From Phenylobacterium sp. Root1290 (lineage in GTDB: Bacteria > Pseudomonadota > Alphaproteobacteria > Caulobacterales > Caulobacteraceae), in assembly GCF_001425305.1 (NCBI RefSeq), contig NZ_LMEE01000002.1, positions 127,284 to 191,283 on the forward strand: a stretch of 64,000 nt of DNA, written 5' to 3'. Under the pieces are notes generated by a model. That model saw only the letters and a program-made list of their open reading frames with translations. It ran no database searches and was not told where the DNA came from. The translations under genes were made by a program, and so were the position numbers. Shown one piece after another: positions 37,459 through 46,016 of the stretch (its first letter is position 1; each line of letters begins with the position of its first letter).

Positions 37459-38514
37459 ATGATTCTGCGGCCTCGCATCCTCTTCATCGCCAACGCCGGC
37501 CCGGCGGTCGGCGGAGGCCACGTGATGCGCTCGCTCAGCCTGGCGCGGGCGCTCGGCGAACACGGCGCGGAGTGCATCTTCCTCGCCCCGCCCGTCGTCG
37601 CCGGCATCCTTGACGCCTTCGCCCCGGACATGGGGCGCGAGGAGGTCGCCTCCATCGCCGCGCCGGACCTGCTGCACGCCATCGCCGGCATCAAGTTCGA
37701 CGCCGTCGTGTTCGATCATTACGACCTTCGCCGCGAAGACCATGAAACCGTCGCGCAAGGCCGGCCGACGCTGGTGATCGACGATCTGGCCGATCGCCCC
37801 CTGGCCGCCGACCTGGTCCTGGACTCGGGGCCGGCGCGCGTCGAGGCCGACTACGCCTCGCTGGCCGGGGACGCCCAACTGCTGCTGGGCCCCCGCTACG
37901 CCCCCCTGCGCCCGGAATTCGCCGCCCTGCGCGAGGCGGCCATAGCCCGCCGGGGCGGGCCGGTGAATCGGGTGCTGATCGCCCTGGGGCTGACCGACGT
38001 CGGCGGCGTCACCGCACGGATCGTCGACCGCATGCGCCAGCGTAACGGCCACCTGGCCTTCGACGTGGTGCTGGGGGCCAACGCGCCCAGCCTGCCGGGC
38101 CTGACGCGCGTGGCGGCCCACGACTCCCGCGTCGCCCTGCACGTGGACGCCCAGGACATGGCCGAACTGACGCTGAACGCCGACGTGGCGATCGGGGCCG
38201 GCGGCTCCACCACCTGGGAGCGCTGCACCCTGGGCCTGCCCTCGGTGCTGGTGGTGCTGGCTGAAAACCAGCGCCCGTCCGCCCGCGCCCTGGCCGAACG
38301 CGGCGCCGCCCTGGTGGTCGACGTCACCGCCGACGACTTCCTGGCCGCCTTCGACCGCGCCTCGGTGCGACTGCTGAACGACGCGGCGACCCGCGCGCGC
38401 CTGATCTCAGCCAGCCTGGAGCTCTGCGACGGTCTGGGCGCCGAACGCGTCGCCAGCGCCCTGCTGGAGGTGATCTCCGCCCCCCGGAACGGCGGCGGTG
38501 GCCGGCGGAAATAG
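37459..38514 (+). CDS. pseG: PseG-like UDP-sugar hydrolase of pseudaminic-acid synthesis
   Basis: 351 residues. The PseG signature VGGGHVMRSLSLARALGEHG holds the catalytic His. Further GT-B-like features are VVFDHYDLRREDHETV, LVIDDLADRPLAADLVLDSG, DVAIGAGGSTTWERCTLGLP and PSVLVVLAENQ. PseG removes UDP from UDP-2,4-diacetamido-2,4,6-trideoxy-L-altrose in the pathway to pseudaminic acid, the sugar put on flagellins in Caulobacter (FlmD there). Other pse genes are not in the window. Start at ATG 37459. Confidence 0.85.
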   Translation: MILRPRILFIANAGPAVGGGHVMRSLSLARALGEHGAECIFLAPPVVAGILDAFAPDMGREEVASIAAPDLLHAIAGIKFDAVVFDHYDLRREDHETVAQGRPTLVIDDLADRPLAADLVLDSGPARVEADYASLAGDAQLLLGPRYAPLRPEFAALREAAIARRGGPVNRVLIALGLTDVGGVTARIVDRMRQRNGHLAFDVVLGANAPSLPGLTRVAAHDSRVALHVDAQDMAELTLNADVAIGAGGSTTWERCTLGLPSVLVVLAENQRPSARALAERGAALVVDVTADDFLAAFDRASVRLLNDAATRARLISASLELCDGLGAERVASALLEVISAPRNGGGGRRK

Positions 38515-38602
38515 CGCCCCGCGGCCCCGGCGCGGAAACTGCGCTGACCAACCGCGCCCCGCGCCTGTCGCAACCGCTCAGAATCTCCCCTACATAGACG
38601 CC

Positions 38603-39610
38603 ATGTCGCAGAATGCTCCTCGCACCACCCGCTGCCTGATCCTGGGTTCCGGCCCGGCCGGCTACACCGCCGCCATCTACGCCGCGCGCGCCTTGCTCAA
38701 GCCTGTGCTGATCGCCGGCATCCAGCCGGGCGGCCAGCTGACCATCACCACCGATGTCGAGAACTATCCGGGCTTCGCCGACGTCATCCAGGGTCCCTGG
38801 CTGATGGAGCAGATGCAGGCCCAGGCCGCCCATGTCGGCACCGAGATCATCAACGACATCGTCATCAAGGCCGACCTCAGCCAGCGTCCGTTCCGCCTGG
38901 AATGCGACAGCGGCGAAGTCTGGCTGGCGGAGACCCTCGTCATCGCCACCGGCGCCCAGGCCAAGTGGCTGGGCCTGGACACCGAGCAGAAGTTCCAGGG
39001 CTTCGGCGTGTCGGCCTGCGCCACCTGCGACGGCTTCTTCTATCGCGGCAAGGAAGTCGTGGTGGTCGGCGGCGGCAACACCGCCGTCGAGGAAGCGCTG
39101 TTCCTGACCAACTTCGCCTCCAAGGTCACCGTCGTTCACCGCCGCGACGAGTTCCGCGCCGAGAAGATCCTGCAGGAACGCCTGTTCGCCCACCCCAAGA
39201 TCGAGGTGATCTGGAACGTCGCCATCGACGAGGTGGTCGGCACGACCGATCCCCTGGGCGTCACCGGCGTGAAGCTGAAGGACATGGGCACCGGCGAGGT
39301 CCGCGAAGTGGCCGCCGACGGCGTCTTCATCGCCATCGGTCACGCCCCGGCCTCCGAGCTCTTCAAGGGCCAGCTGGAGATGGACGGCTCGGGCTACCTC
39401 AAGGTCGTCCCTGGCAGCGCCGCGACCGCGATCAAGGGCGTCTACGCCGCCGGCGACGTCACCGACGACGTCTACCGCCAGGCCGTCACCGCGGCGGGCA
39501 TGGGCTGCATGGCCGCGCTCGAAGCTGTAAGACTGCTGGCTGAAGAAGATCACGAGAAGGCCAAGCACCCGATCAGCCATCATGAGGCCCAGCGCATCGG
39601 CGCCTGGTGA
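38603..39610 (+). CDS. trxB: thioredoxin reductase
   Basis: 335 residues from ATG 38603. The FAD-binding LILGSGPAGYTAAIYAARA is at 12-30, the redox-active Cys139-Ala-Thr-Cys142 is in ACATCDGFFY, the NADPH-binding VVVVGGGNTAVEEALFLTNF and VVHRRDEFRAEKILQE follow, and GVYAAGDVTDDVYRQAVTAA gives the second FAD motif. It reduces thioredoxin with NADPH in the cytoplasm. Length is a little above the E. coli form owing to a C-terminal tail (EEDHEKAKHPISHHEAQRIG). It lies 88 nt after pseG. Confidence 0.97.
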   Translation: MSQNAPRTTRCLILGSGPAGYTAAIYAARALLKPVLIAGIQPGGQLTITTDVENYPGFADVIQGPWLMEQMQAQAAHVGTEIINDIVIKADLSQRPFRLECDSGEVWLAETLVIATGAQAKWLGLDTEQKFQGFGVSACATCDGFFYRGKEVVVVGGGNTAVEEALFLTNFASKVTVVHRRDEFRAEKILQERLFAHPKIEVIWNVAIDEVVGTTDPLGVTGVKLKDMGTGEVREVAADGVFIAIGHAPASELFKGQLEMDGSGYLKVVPGSAATAIKGVYAAGDVTDDVYRQAVTAAGMGCMAALEAVRLLAEEDHEKAKHPISHHEAQRIGAW

Positions 39611-39690
39611 CCCTCTGAGAGCGTCGACGATTTCAACTTAGCGGGCGGCGACACGCCGCCCCTGCCCAAGAGACGAGGCCACGCGCCGCC

Positions 39691-40989
39691 ATGACGAACC
39701 TGATCGTGCGAGGCGGCCGCGCCTTGCGTGGGACCATCACGCCGTCCGCCAACAAGAACGCCGTCCTGCCGGTGCTCTGCGCCACCCTGCTCAGCGACGA
39801 GCCGATCGTCCTGCACCGGGTGCCGGACATCACCGACGTCCGCAAGCTGCTGGATTTCTTCGGAAAGCTCGGCTCGTCGGTGGAGATGGACTACGCCACC
39901 GGGACCCTGCGGCTGCACCATGGCCGCGACCTGGACCCCAAGGCCGCGCACCTGCCGCTGGGCATGCGCTCCTCGATCATGCTGATCCCGGCCCTGCTGC
40001 ACCGCTTCGGCCGCGCCAGCCTGGAGGAGGACGTCACCGGCTGCACCCTCGGCTCGCGTGAGATCGACCCGCACATCGATGTGTTCAGGGCGTTCGGCGC
40101 CGAGGTGACCAGCGAGCCGGGCGCCACGGTCATCGCCGCGCCCAAGGGCTTCACCGCCACCCAGCACTGGCTGGACTACGCCTCCGTCACCACGACCGAG
40201 AACTTCGTGCTCTGCGCGGCCACCGCCAAGGGTCTGTCGCGGCTCACCAACTCGGCCTGCGAGCCGCACGTCCAGGAGTTCTGCGAGTTCCTGGCCGGCA
40301 TGGGCGCGCGCATCCAGGGCGTCGGCGGCTCGCGCCTGACCGTCTCGGGCGTCGACAGCCTCGGCGGCGTCGAGTTCACCTTCGCCGACGACTTCCACGA
40401 GGTGGCGACGTTCCTGGCCATGGGCGCGATCACCGGCGGTGAGATCGCCGTGCAGAACGGCTCGGTTGAACAGTTCCCGCTGCTGGACCGCACCTTCGCC
40501 AAGTTCGGCGTCGAGGTGACCCACGAGAACGGCTTCAGCCGCGCCCGCGTGGACGGCAAGCTGAAGGTGCGCGAGCCCTTCACCTCGAACATCCTGACCA
40601 AGGTCGAGGCCGCGCCCTGGCCCTATGTGCCGGCCGACCTGCTGCCGATCTTCGTGGCCCTGGGCGTGCGCGCCGAAGGCCAGGTGATGTTCTGGAACAA
40701 GGTCTATGACGGCGCGCTCGGCTGGCACTCCGAACTGGGCAAGTTCGGCGCCCACGCCCTGCTCTGCGACCCGCACCGGCTGATCACCTGGGGCGGCAAG
40801 CCGCTGACCCCGGCGACGGTCGAGAGCCCCTACATCATCCGCGTCGCCATCGCCCTCTTCATGCTGGCCGCCAGCATCGAGGGCGAGAGCACCATCCTCA
40901 ACGCCTCGCCGATCCAGCGCGCCCACCCGAAGTTCGTCGAGAACCTCAACGCGCTGGGCGCCGACGTCAGCTGGGTCGCCGGCGACTGA
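39691..40989 (+). CDS. murA: MurA-type UDP-GlcNAc enolpyruvyl transferase, divergent
   Basis: 432 residues. The EPT (EPSP/MurA) fold has six repeated domains. Key residues kept relative to E. coli MurA are Lys22 and Asn23 (SANKNAVLP), Cys118 in VTGCTLGSREIDPH (the phosphoenolpyruvate-adduct and fosfomycin-target Cys115 of MurA), Arg123 and Asp in VPADLLPIF. Differences include SANKN for the usual SGAKN and VYDGALGW for the usual ENRF segment. It catalyses the first committed step of peptidoglycan synthesis if the paralogue is active. It may be a second MurA copy rather than the main one. Confidence 0.85.
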   Translation: MTNLIVRGGRALRGTITPSANKNAVLPVLCATLLSDEPIVLHRVPDITDVRKLLDFFGKLGSSVEMDYATGTLRLHHGRDLDPKAAHLPLGMRSSIMLIPALLHRFGRASLEEDVTGCTLGSREIDPHIDVFRAFGAEVTSEPGATVIAAPKGFTATQHWLDYASVTTTENFVLCAATAKGLSRLTNSACEPHVQEFCEFLAGMGARIQGVGGSRLTVSGVDSLGGVEFTFADDFHEVATFLAMGAITGGEIAVQNGSVEQFPLLDRTFAKFGVEVTHENGFSRARVDGKLKVREPFTSNILTKVEAAPWPYVPADLLPIFVALGVRAEGQVMFWNKVYDGALGWHSELGKFGAHALLCDPHRLITWGGKPLTPATVESPYIIRVAIALFMLAASIEGESTILNASPIQRAHPKFVENLNALGADVSWVAGD

Positions 40990-40992
40990 TCG

Positions 40993-41502
40993 CTAGTTGT
41001 CCCGCTTGGCCTGGGCGTTCTTGGTCGCCTGCGAAACGCTGCCGATCTTGGCGGGCGACACCTTCGACAGGGCCTTCTTGCTCGCCACCGGGTTCATCCC
41101 TTCGCCGGCGGTCTTGCCAGGCGCCGGATGCGACGACGCGCCGGCCGCGCGGCGCATGGCCAGGGCCTTCTTCGACGCCTCGATATGAGCGGCGCGAGCA
41201 TCCTCGACGGCCATCCGATGGGCCTGCTTGTTCACCCGCTTCAAGGCGCTGGCGAACACCTGCTTGCGTTCCTGCAGGTGCTCGGCGGTGCCGCTGCCGC
41301 GCGGCTCGCCCTTGCCGCGGACCTGCCGGACCTTCTGGCGCGCGAGGGTCCGCTCCTTGTCGCGCATGTCGCGCAGGCGCTTGCGGGTCTCGGCCAGGTC
41401 CTTGGAATCGAGCTGGGCGATCGCCGGATGGTGCGAGGCCCGGACGAGTTCGCCCTCCTCATGGTTGAGCAGGCTGAGTTCGCGGCGGTTGTTGATGGAC
41501 AT
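40993..41502 (-). CDS. basic, helical protein of unknown function
   Basis: 169 residues from ATG 41502 with GAGGGG upstream. It is rich in Lys, Arg and Ala, predicted mostly helical, with LRDMRDKERTLARQKVRQVR (about 40-60) as a charged coiled-coil-like segment and a Lys/Ala/Ser-rich tail. No signal peptide or membrane helix is visible. Basic composition suggests binding to nucleic acid or membrane, but no family is recognised. Its stop lies 3 nt past the murA stop. Confidence 0.55.
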   Translation of the reverse strand: MSINNRRELSLLNHEEGELVRASHHPAIAQLDSKDLAETRKRLRDMRDKERTLARQKVRQVRGKGEPRGSGTAEHLQERKQVFASALKRVNKQAHRMAVEDARAAHIEASKKALAMRRAAGASSHPAPGKTAGEGMNPVASKKALSKVSPAKIGSVSQATKNAQAKRDN

Positions 41503-41623
41503 GGTCGCCCCTCTCGAGTTGCGCTGGTCTAGGGAAACGCGCGCGGCGGGCCGTGGTTCAGCGACCGTCATCCCGCACGCCCTGGCTCTGGCCGCGGAAT
41601 AGGACCGCGCCTATGCTTGGGCC

Positions 41624-42109
41624 ATGATCCGCCACGCTCGCCCCACCGATCACGCCGCTATCCGCGAGATCGTCGCCGCCGCCTTCGGGCAAGCTGACGA
41701 GGCCGATCTCGTCGAGCGCCTGCGCGCCGCCGGGGACGTGATGTTCGAACTGGTCGAGGAGGACGGCGGCGAGATCGTCGGCCACATCGTCTACAGCCGC
41801 CTCTGGGCCGACAGCGTGAACCTCTACGCCGCCCTGGCCCCGCTGGCCGTGCGCCCCGACCGCCAACGCGGCGGGGTCGGCAAGCGCCTGACAGCCGCCT
41901 CGATCGAGACCGCCAAGGAGTTCGGCGCCCACGCCGTCATCGTGCTCGGCCACCCCGAGTACTACCCGAAATTCGGATTCAGCCCGCAGGCCGCGGCCAA
42001 GGTGAAATCGCCCTATTCCGGCAGCCCGGCCTTCATGGCGCTGGCGCTTGAGGACGGGGCGCTCGATGCGCCGGTGCTGGTCGCCTATCCGGACGCGTTC
42101 GGCGGCTAG
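41624..42109 (+). CDS. GNAT N-acetyltransferase (YhbS-like)
   Basis: 161 residues. The GNAT core is clear: VGHIVYSRLWADSVNLYAAL, LAPLAVRPDRQRGGVGKRLT with the acetyl-CoA loop Q/R-x-x-G-V-G, and HPEYYPKFGFSPQAA, the YYxxFGF segment common to YhbS-like acetyltransferases. Substrate unknown. It converges with the SleB-type hydrolase gene, with 21 nt between stops. Confidence 0.88.
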   Translation: MIRHARPTDHAAIREIVAAAFGQADEADLVERLRAAGDVMFELVEEDGGEIVGHIVYSRLWADSVNLYAALAPLAVRPDRQRGGVGKRLTAASIETAKEFGAHAVIVLGHPEYYPKFGFSPQAAAKVKSPYSGSPAFMALALEDGALDAPVLVAYPDAFGG

Positions 42110-42130
42110 CCCCCTAGCGGGCCGCTCAGC

Positions 42131-43366
42131 TCAATCCTGGAGCGCGTCCGCGCCCGTGTCCGGCGAGGCCTTGTTCGGCGGGGCCGGGACGGCGACCTTC
42201 TCGTCCTGCTGGCCTTCCATCGCCGCCAGCGACTTGTTGATCTCGCGGACCTCGTCGGCCGTCGGCTTGCGTCGGGGCGCATAGAGGGTGCCGAGCACCC
42301 GCGTGCGCTCGCCGCCGGTGGCGCCCGCATCGGCGACATTGTAGGTGCGCACCTCGCCGGCCACGGCCAGCGTCACCTGGCGCCCGCCGCCGATGCCCTG
42401 GGTTTCTGGATCCAGCAGGCCGTTCGTGCGCGCATCCAATCCACCGAGGATGGCTGGCGAAATAAAGGCTTCGCGCCCGGCGTAGCGGCCGGTGAAGGCC
42501 GGCGGCTCGCCCCAGGGGCCGGTCCACCGATAGAAGATGTGCAGACCCACCTGCTTCATCTTGACCAAGGTCGGCGCCCAGTAAGGGGCCACGTAGTTGG
42601 CGTGATAGTGCGTGGCCGAACCGACCGACTTGTTGACGTGGCCCGAGAGCGCGCGGCGCGCCACATCCTGGGCGCGGCGCCACAGGCCGGGCTCCGGCGC
42701 ATAGCGCAGCGAGCCGTCGCAGGTGAAGCTGAACTGGCAGCCGGTCGTCCGCGCCGAGCCCTGATAGACCACCCCGCAGACAGACTTCGGATAGGCCGGG
42801 TGTCGCACGCGGTTCAGCACCACCTGGGCGACGGCCTCCTGGCCCAGCTGCGGTTCGCGGGCGCTCTCGTAATAGACGGCCTCCGCCAGGCATTTCTGGG
42901 CGCGGCTGGCGTCCTGGCCGCCCGCGTGCAGCACGAAGGGCCGCATCGGCCGGATCGGCAGCTTCGAGAAGCCCCGCAGCGCATTGACTTCCTCGGCGGT
43001 CGCCGCCTGCGAAGTGTCCAGACCCAGGTCAGGGATCTTGCTGATGTCGAGGCTGGTCCAACCGATCGTCCGCCCCCAGGCATCGGCCTGACGGCCCAGC
43101 GGGTCATGGCGCTTGGCCAAGGCCAGCATCGCCGGGTCCATGTCGGCGGTGAGCCGGTCCAGACCGCGGCTGGAAAAATTCCGCGTCACCTGGGCGAGAC
43201 CCTGCGACTTGCCGTCGCTGCCATCGACGTAACGGGGGTTCGCACAGGCAAGCAGGACCACCGCCAACCCGCAGGTCGTCGCCAGGGCCGCAATCAGGCC
43301 ACGCTGGGAGAGGATCTGCGAAAGAGGCAGCGGCGAAGTCCCAATCTGTTTCAGGCCCGGCTTCAT
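42131..43366 (-). CDS. SleB-family cell-wall hydrolase (copy 1)
   Basis: 411 residues from ATG 43366. A signal sequence with a possible lipobox (LLAC, Cys about 41) is followed by a linker of about 120 residues and a SleB/hydrolase_2 domain: AEAVYYESAREPQLGQEAVA, QVVLNRVRHPAYPKSVCGVV, GCQFSFTCDGS and ATHYHANYVAPYWAP. The catalytic Glu of the family is kept (YYES), though the following RGE is ARE. The C-terminal 130 residues are specific. It should cleave peptidoglycan in the periplasm. A homologue (54896-56023) has the same core. Confidence 0.85.
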   Translation of the reverse strand: MKPGLKQIGTSPLPLSQILSQRGLIAALATTCGLAVVLLACANPRYVDGSDGKSQGLAQVTRNFSSRGLDRLTADMDPAMLALAKRHDPLGRQADAWGRTIGWTSLDISKIPDLGLDTSQAATAEEVNALRGFSKLPIRPMRPFVLHAGGQDASRAQKCLAEAVYYESAREPQLGQEAVAQVVLNRVRHPAYPKSVCGVVYQGSARTTGCQFSFTCDGSLRYAPEPGLWRRAQDVARRALSGHVNKSVGSATHYHANYVAPYWAPTLVKMKQVGLHIFYRWTGPWGEPPAFTGRYAGREAFISPAILGGLDARTNGLLDPETQGIGGGRQVTLAVAGEVRTYNVADAGATGGERTRVLGTLYAPRRKPTADEVREINKSLAAMEGQQDEKVAVPAPPNKASPDTGADALQD

Positions 43367-43490
43367 GCAGCCGGAAGCTGGCAAGATAGGGGCCAAACCC
43401 GCCAAGATCGAGTGTTGCACGCCAGGACCGGGGCTCGCATGCTCGCGCCATCGTTCCGTGATATGCCGGAGTCTGGGTACGCTCGCTGAA

Positions 43491-45845
43491 ATGACGTTCT
43501 TCAGTTCCCCGCTGCGCTTCATTCCCCGGCGCTCGCCGCCCCTGCTCGCGGCCCTGGCCATCGGCGTCGGCGCCATGGCCGCCGCGGTCGCCATCCGCGG
43601 CCTGCTGGCAGGCTGGGACACGGCCTTCGCGCTCTCCGTCACGCACTTTCCCGCCTTCATCGTCGCCACCCTGTTCGCCGGTCAGCGCTGGGGCTGGATC
43701 AGCCTGGCGGCGGCCTTGGCGACGTCGCTGTTGCTGCGCGGCGGTTTGCCCGTGGAGCCTGTCGCCCGGGCGGGCGTCATCCTCTATGCCCTGTCAGGCG
43801 CCGTGACCGTCGTCGTCGCCGCCGCCCTGCGCGAGATCGTGCTGCGGCTGGACGAAGCCCAGGCCGCACTGGACCGCAGCGAGACCCGTCTCCAGATGGC
43901 GCAGAGCGCGGGCGACGTCGGGCTGTGGGACTGGGACGCCTCGACCGGCGAGGGCTATTGGTCCCCGACCCTCTATCGCAACCTCGGCCTGCCGGTCACC
44001 CATCGGGCTGGCGTGCGCAAGCTGCTGGACGTCGTTCACCCGGACGATCGCGAACGGGTGCGCCAGAACAACATCGCCGCGATCCGGTCGGGCAGCATGG
44101 AGCCCTGCGAGTATCGCATCGTCCGGCCGGACGGCGACGTCCGCTGGCTGCTGTCCCGCGGCGAGGTGCTGTTGAACGGCGCGGGCCGCGCGGTGCGCGC
44201 GGTCGGGGTCAACATCGACATCACCGACCGACGCCATGCCTTTGATAAACTTCGCGAAAGCGAAGAGCGGTTCCGGGCTCTGGCCGACAGCGCGCCGGCC
44301 CTCCTCTGGGTGACCCGGAGCGATGGCCGCCGGGAGTTCGTCAATCAGGCCTATGTCGACTATCTCGGCCTGCCCTACGAGGCCGCCCTGAACTTCGACT
44401 GGCGCGAGCGGCTGCATCCCGACGACCTGCCGCGCATCCTCCAGGAACAGGTCGCTGGCGAAGCCTCGCGCAAGCCGTTCCGCCTCGAGGCCCGCTACAA
44501 GCACCATAACGGCGACTGGCGCTGGATCCGCTCGGTGTCGCAGCCGCGGCATGGCCCCGAGGGCGCTTTCATCGGCTTCATCGGGATCGGCATCGACATC
44601 AGCGACGCCAAGGAAGCCGAACACGATTTGCAGGACATCAACGACCTGCTGGCCGAACGCGTCGCCGCCGCCCTGGCCGAACGCGACGAGGCTCAGGCCC
44701 GCCTGCATCACGCCCAGAAGCTGGAGGCGGTCGGCCAGTTGACCGGCGGCGTCGCGCACGACTTCAACAACCTGCTGACCGTGATCACCGGAGCGCTGGA
44801 TCTGATCCAGCGCAAGCCCGACGACGTCGAGCGGCGCAATCGGATGATCGAGGCGGCGCTGGGCGCGGCCCGCCGCGGCGAGCGCCTGACGCACCAGCTG
44901 TTGGCCTTCTCGCGCCGCCAGGCCCTGAAGCCGGAGGCGGTGCGCATCGACGACCTGCTGGCCGAGAGCGAACCGCTGCTGCGCCGGGCGGTCGGCGAGG
45001 CCGTGCATTTCACGCTGCGGCCCGGCGCGCCAGAAGCCGTTGCGATGCTCGATCAGGGCCAGTTCGACGCCGCGATCATGAACCTGGTGGTCAACGCCCG
45101 CGACGCCGTCAGCCAGGGCGGCGCCATCACGGTCGCGACCGAGGCCTGCGAACTGGCGGACGGCGAGGTGCAGGACGTCGCCGCCGGGGCCTATGTGCGG
45201 GTCGAGGTGCGGGACGACGGCGTCGGCATGGAGCCAGCCGTGCTGGCGCGCGTGTTCGAACCCTTCTTCACCACCAAGGAAATCGGCAAGGGCACCGGCC
45301 TGGGCCTGTCACAGGCGTATGGCTTCGCCCGCCAGAGCGGCGGCGGCGTCACGATCCAGACGGCCCCCGATGAAGGCGCGACGGTCAGTCTCTACCTGCC
45401 CCGCTCGGCTGAGGCCGCGGCGCTCCCCCCGCCGGCCCCGCCCGCCCCGGAACAGCCGGCGTCCGCCCGCCAGCTGACGGTGTTGCTGGTCGAGGACGAT
45501 GCTGAGGTCGGGGAAATGGTCTCCGCCATGCTGACCGAGCTTGGGCACACGGTGGTGCGCGCCGAGGGAGTCGACCAGGCGCTCGAGGAACTGGCCCGCC
45601 GACAGGATCTCGACATCCTGCTGACCGATCTGGTCATGCCAGGCGGTCTTTCGGGTCTGGATCTCGCCAAGAGCGTGGCCGAAACCCATCCTGGCCTGCC
45701 GGTCATCCTCTCATCCGGATACGCCGGCGAAGCACAGCCGATCGCCGCCGAAACGCCCTGGCCGCTGCTGCGCAAGCCCTACTCGGCCGACGCCCTGGCC
45801 CGCGCGCTGGCCGAAAGCGTGGATTCGCAAAGCCAAGCGGCCTGA
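43491..45845 (+). CDS. membrane-bound hybrid histidine kinase, two PAS domains and REC
   Basis: 784 residues from ATG 43491. About four membrane helices (20-115) are followed by two PAS/PAC domains (about 130-250 and 260-380). A coiled coil and HisKA domain follow, with the phosphoacceptor His at about 422 (GGVAHDFNNLLTVITGALDL), then a complete HATPase_c domain (NLVVNARDAVSQGG, RDDGVGMEP, FEPFFTTKEIGKGTGLGLS) and a receiver domain near the C-terminus (LLVEDDAEVGEMV, LLTDLVMPGG). The GGVAHDFNN H-box is of the HDFNN class. No partner regulator is adjacent. It is divergent from the SleB-type gene. Confidence 0.92.
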   Translation: MTFFSSPLRFIPRRSPPLLAALAIGVGAMAAAVAIRGLLAGWDTAFALSVTHFPAFIVATLFAGQRWGWISLAAALATSLLLRGGLPVEPVARAGVILYALSGAVTVVVAAALREIVLRLDEAQAALDRSETRLQMAQSAGDVGLWDWDASTGEGYWSPTLYRNLGLPVTHRAGVRKLLDVVHPDDRERVRQNNIAAIRSGSMEPCEYRIVRPDGDVRWLLSRGEVLLNGAGRAVRAVGVNIDITDRRHAFDKLRESEERFRALADSAPALLWVTRSDGRREFVNQAYVDYLGLPYEAALNFDWRERLHPDDLPRILQEQVAGEASRKPFRLEARYKHHNGDWRWIRSVSQPRHGPEGAFIGFIGIGIDISDAKEAEHDLQDINDLLAERVAAALAERDEAQARLHHAQKLEAVGQLTGGVAHDFNNLLTVITGALDLIQRKPDDVERRNRMIEAALGAARRGERLTHQLLAFSRRQALKPEAVRIDDLLAESEPLLRRAVGEAVHFTLRPGAPEAVAMLDQGQFDAAIMNLVVNARDAVSQGGAITVATEACELADGEVQDVAAGAYVRVEVRDDGVGMEPAVLARVFEPFFTTKEIGKGTGLGLSQAYGFARQSGGGVTIQTAPDEGATVSLYLPRSAEAAALPPPAPPAPEQPASARQLTVLLVEDDAEVGEMVSAMLTELGHTVVRAEGVDQALEELARRQDLDILLTDLVMPGGLSGLDLAKSVAETHPGLPVILSSGYAGEAQPIAAETPWPLLRKPYSADALARALAESVDSQSQAA

Positions 45846-45912
45846 ACGGGCTTCAAGATAAAGTGGGCTTGTGCGCGTCCGAACGCGGGTCTATATCATC
45901 AGTCATCGGTTT

Positions 45913-45927
45913 TGCTCGTTTTGAGCA
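45913..45927. promoter_or_regulatory. upstream operator-like palindrome of nadABC
   Basis: TGCTC-GTTTT-GAGCA, overlapping CATAAT at 45926-45931, which could be the -10 of nadA. The same arms recur at 45987-46003. Centre-to-centre distance is 75 nt, about seven helical turns. In alphaproteobacteria nadABC is predicted to be repressed by NadQ; that assignment here is inference. Confidence 0.55.
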
Positions 45928-45986
45928 TAATCAAGACGCCGACGGGGCGCTGCAGACATCCCGCGGCGTTTTTTGAGGCCGAAGAA

Positions 45987-46003
45987 ATGCTCAATTTGAG
46001 CAT
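45987..46003. promoter_or_regulatory. downstream operator-like palindrome of nadABC
   Basis: ATGCTCAA-T-TTGAGCAT, perfect 8-nt arms around one base, located 13 nt before nadA and just upstream of AAGGAGG. It shares TGCTC...GAGCA with the upstream copy. Confidence 0.65.
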
Positions 46004-46016
46004 AAGGAGGGATACA

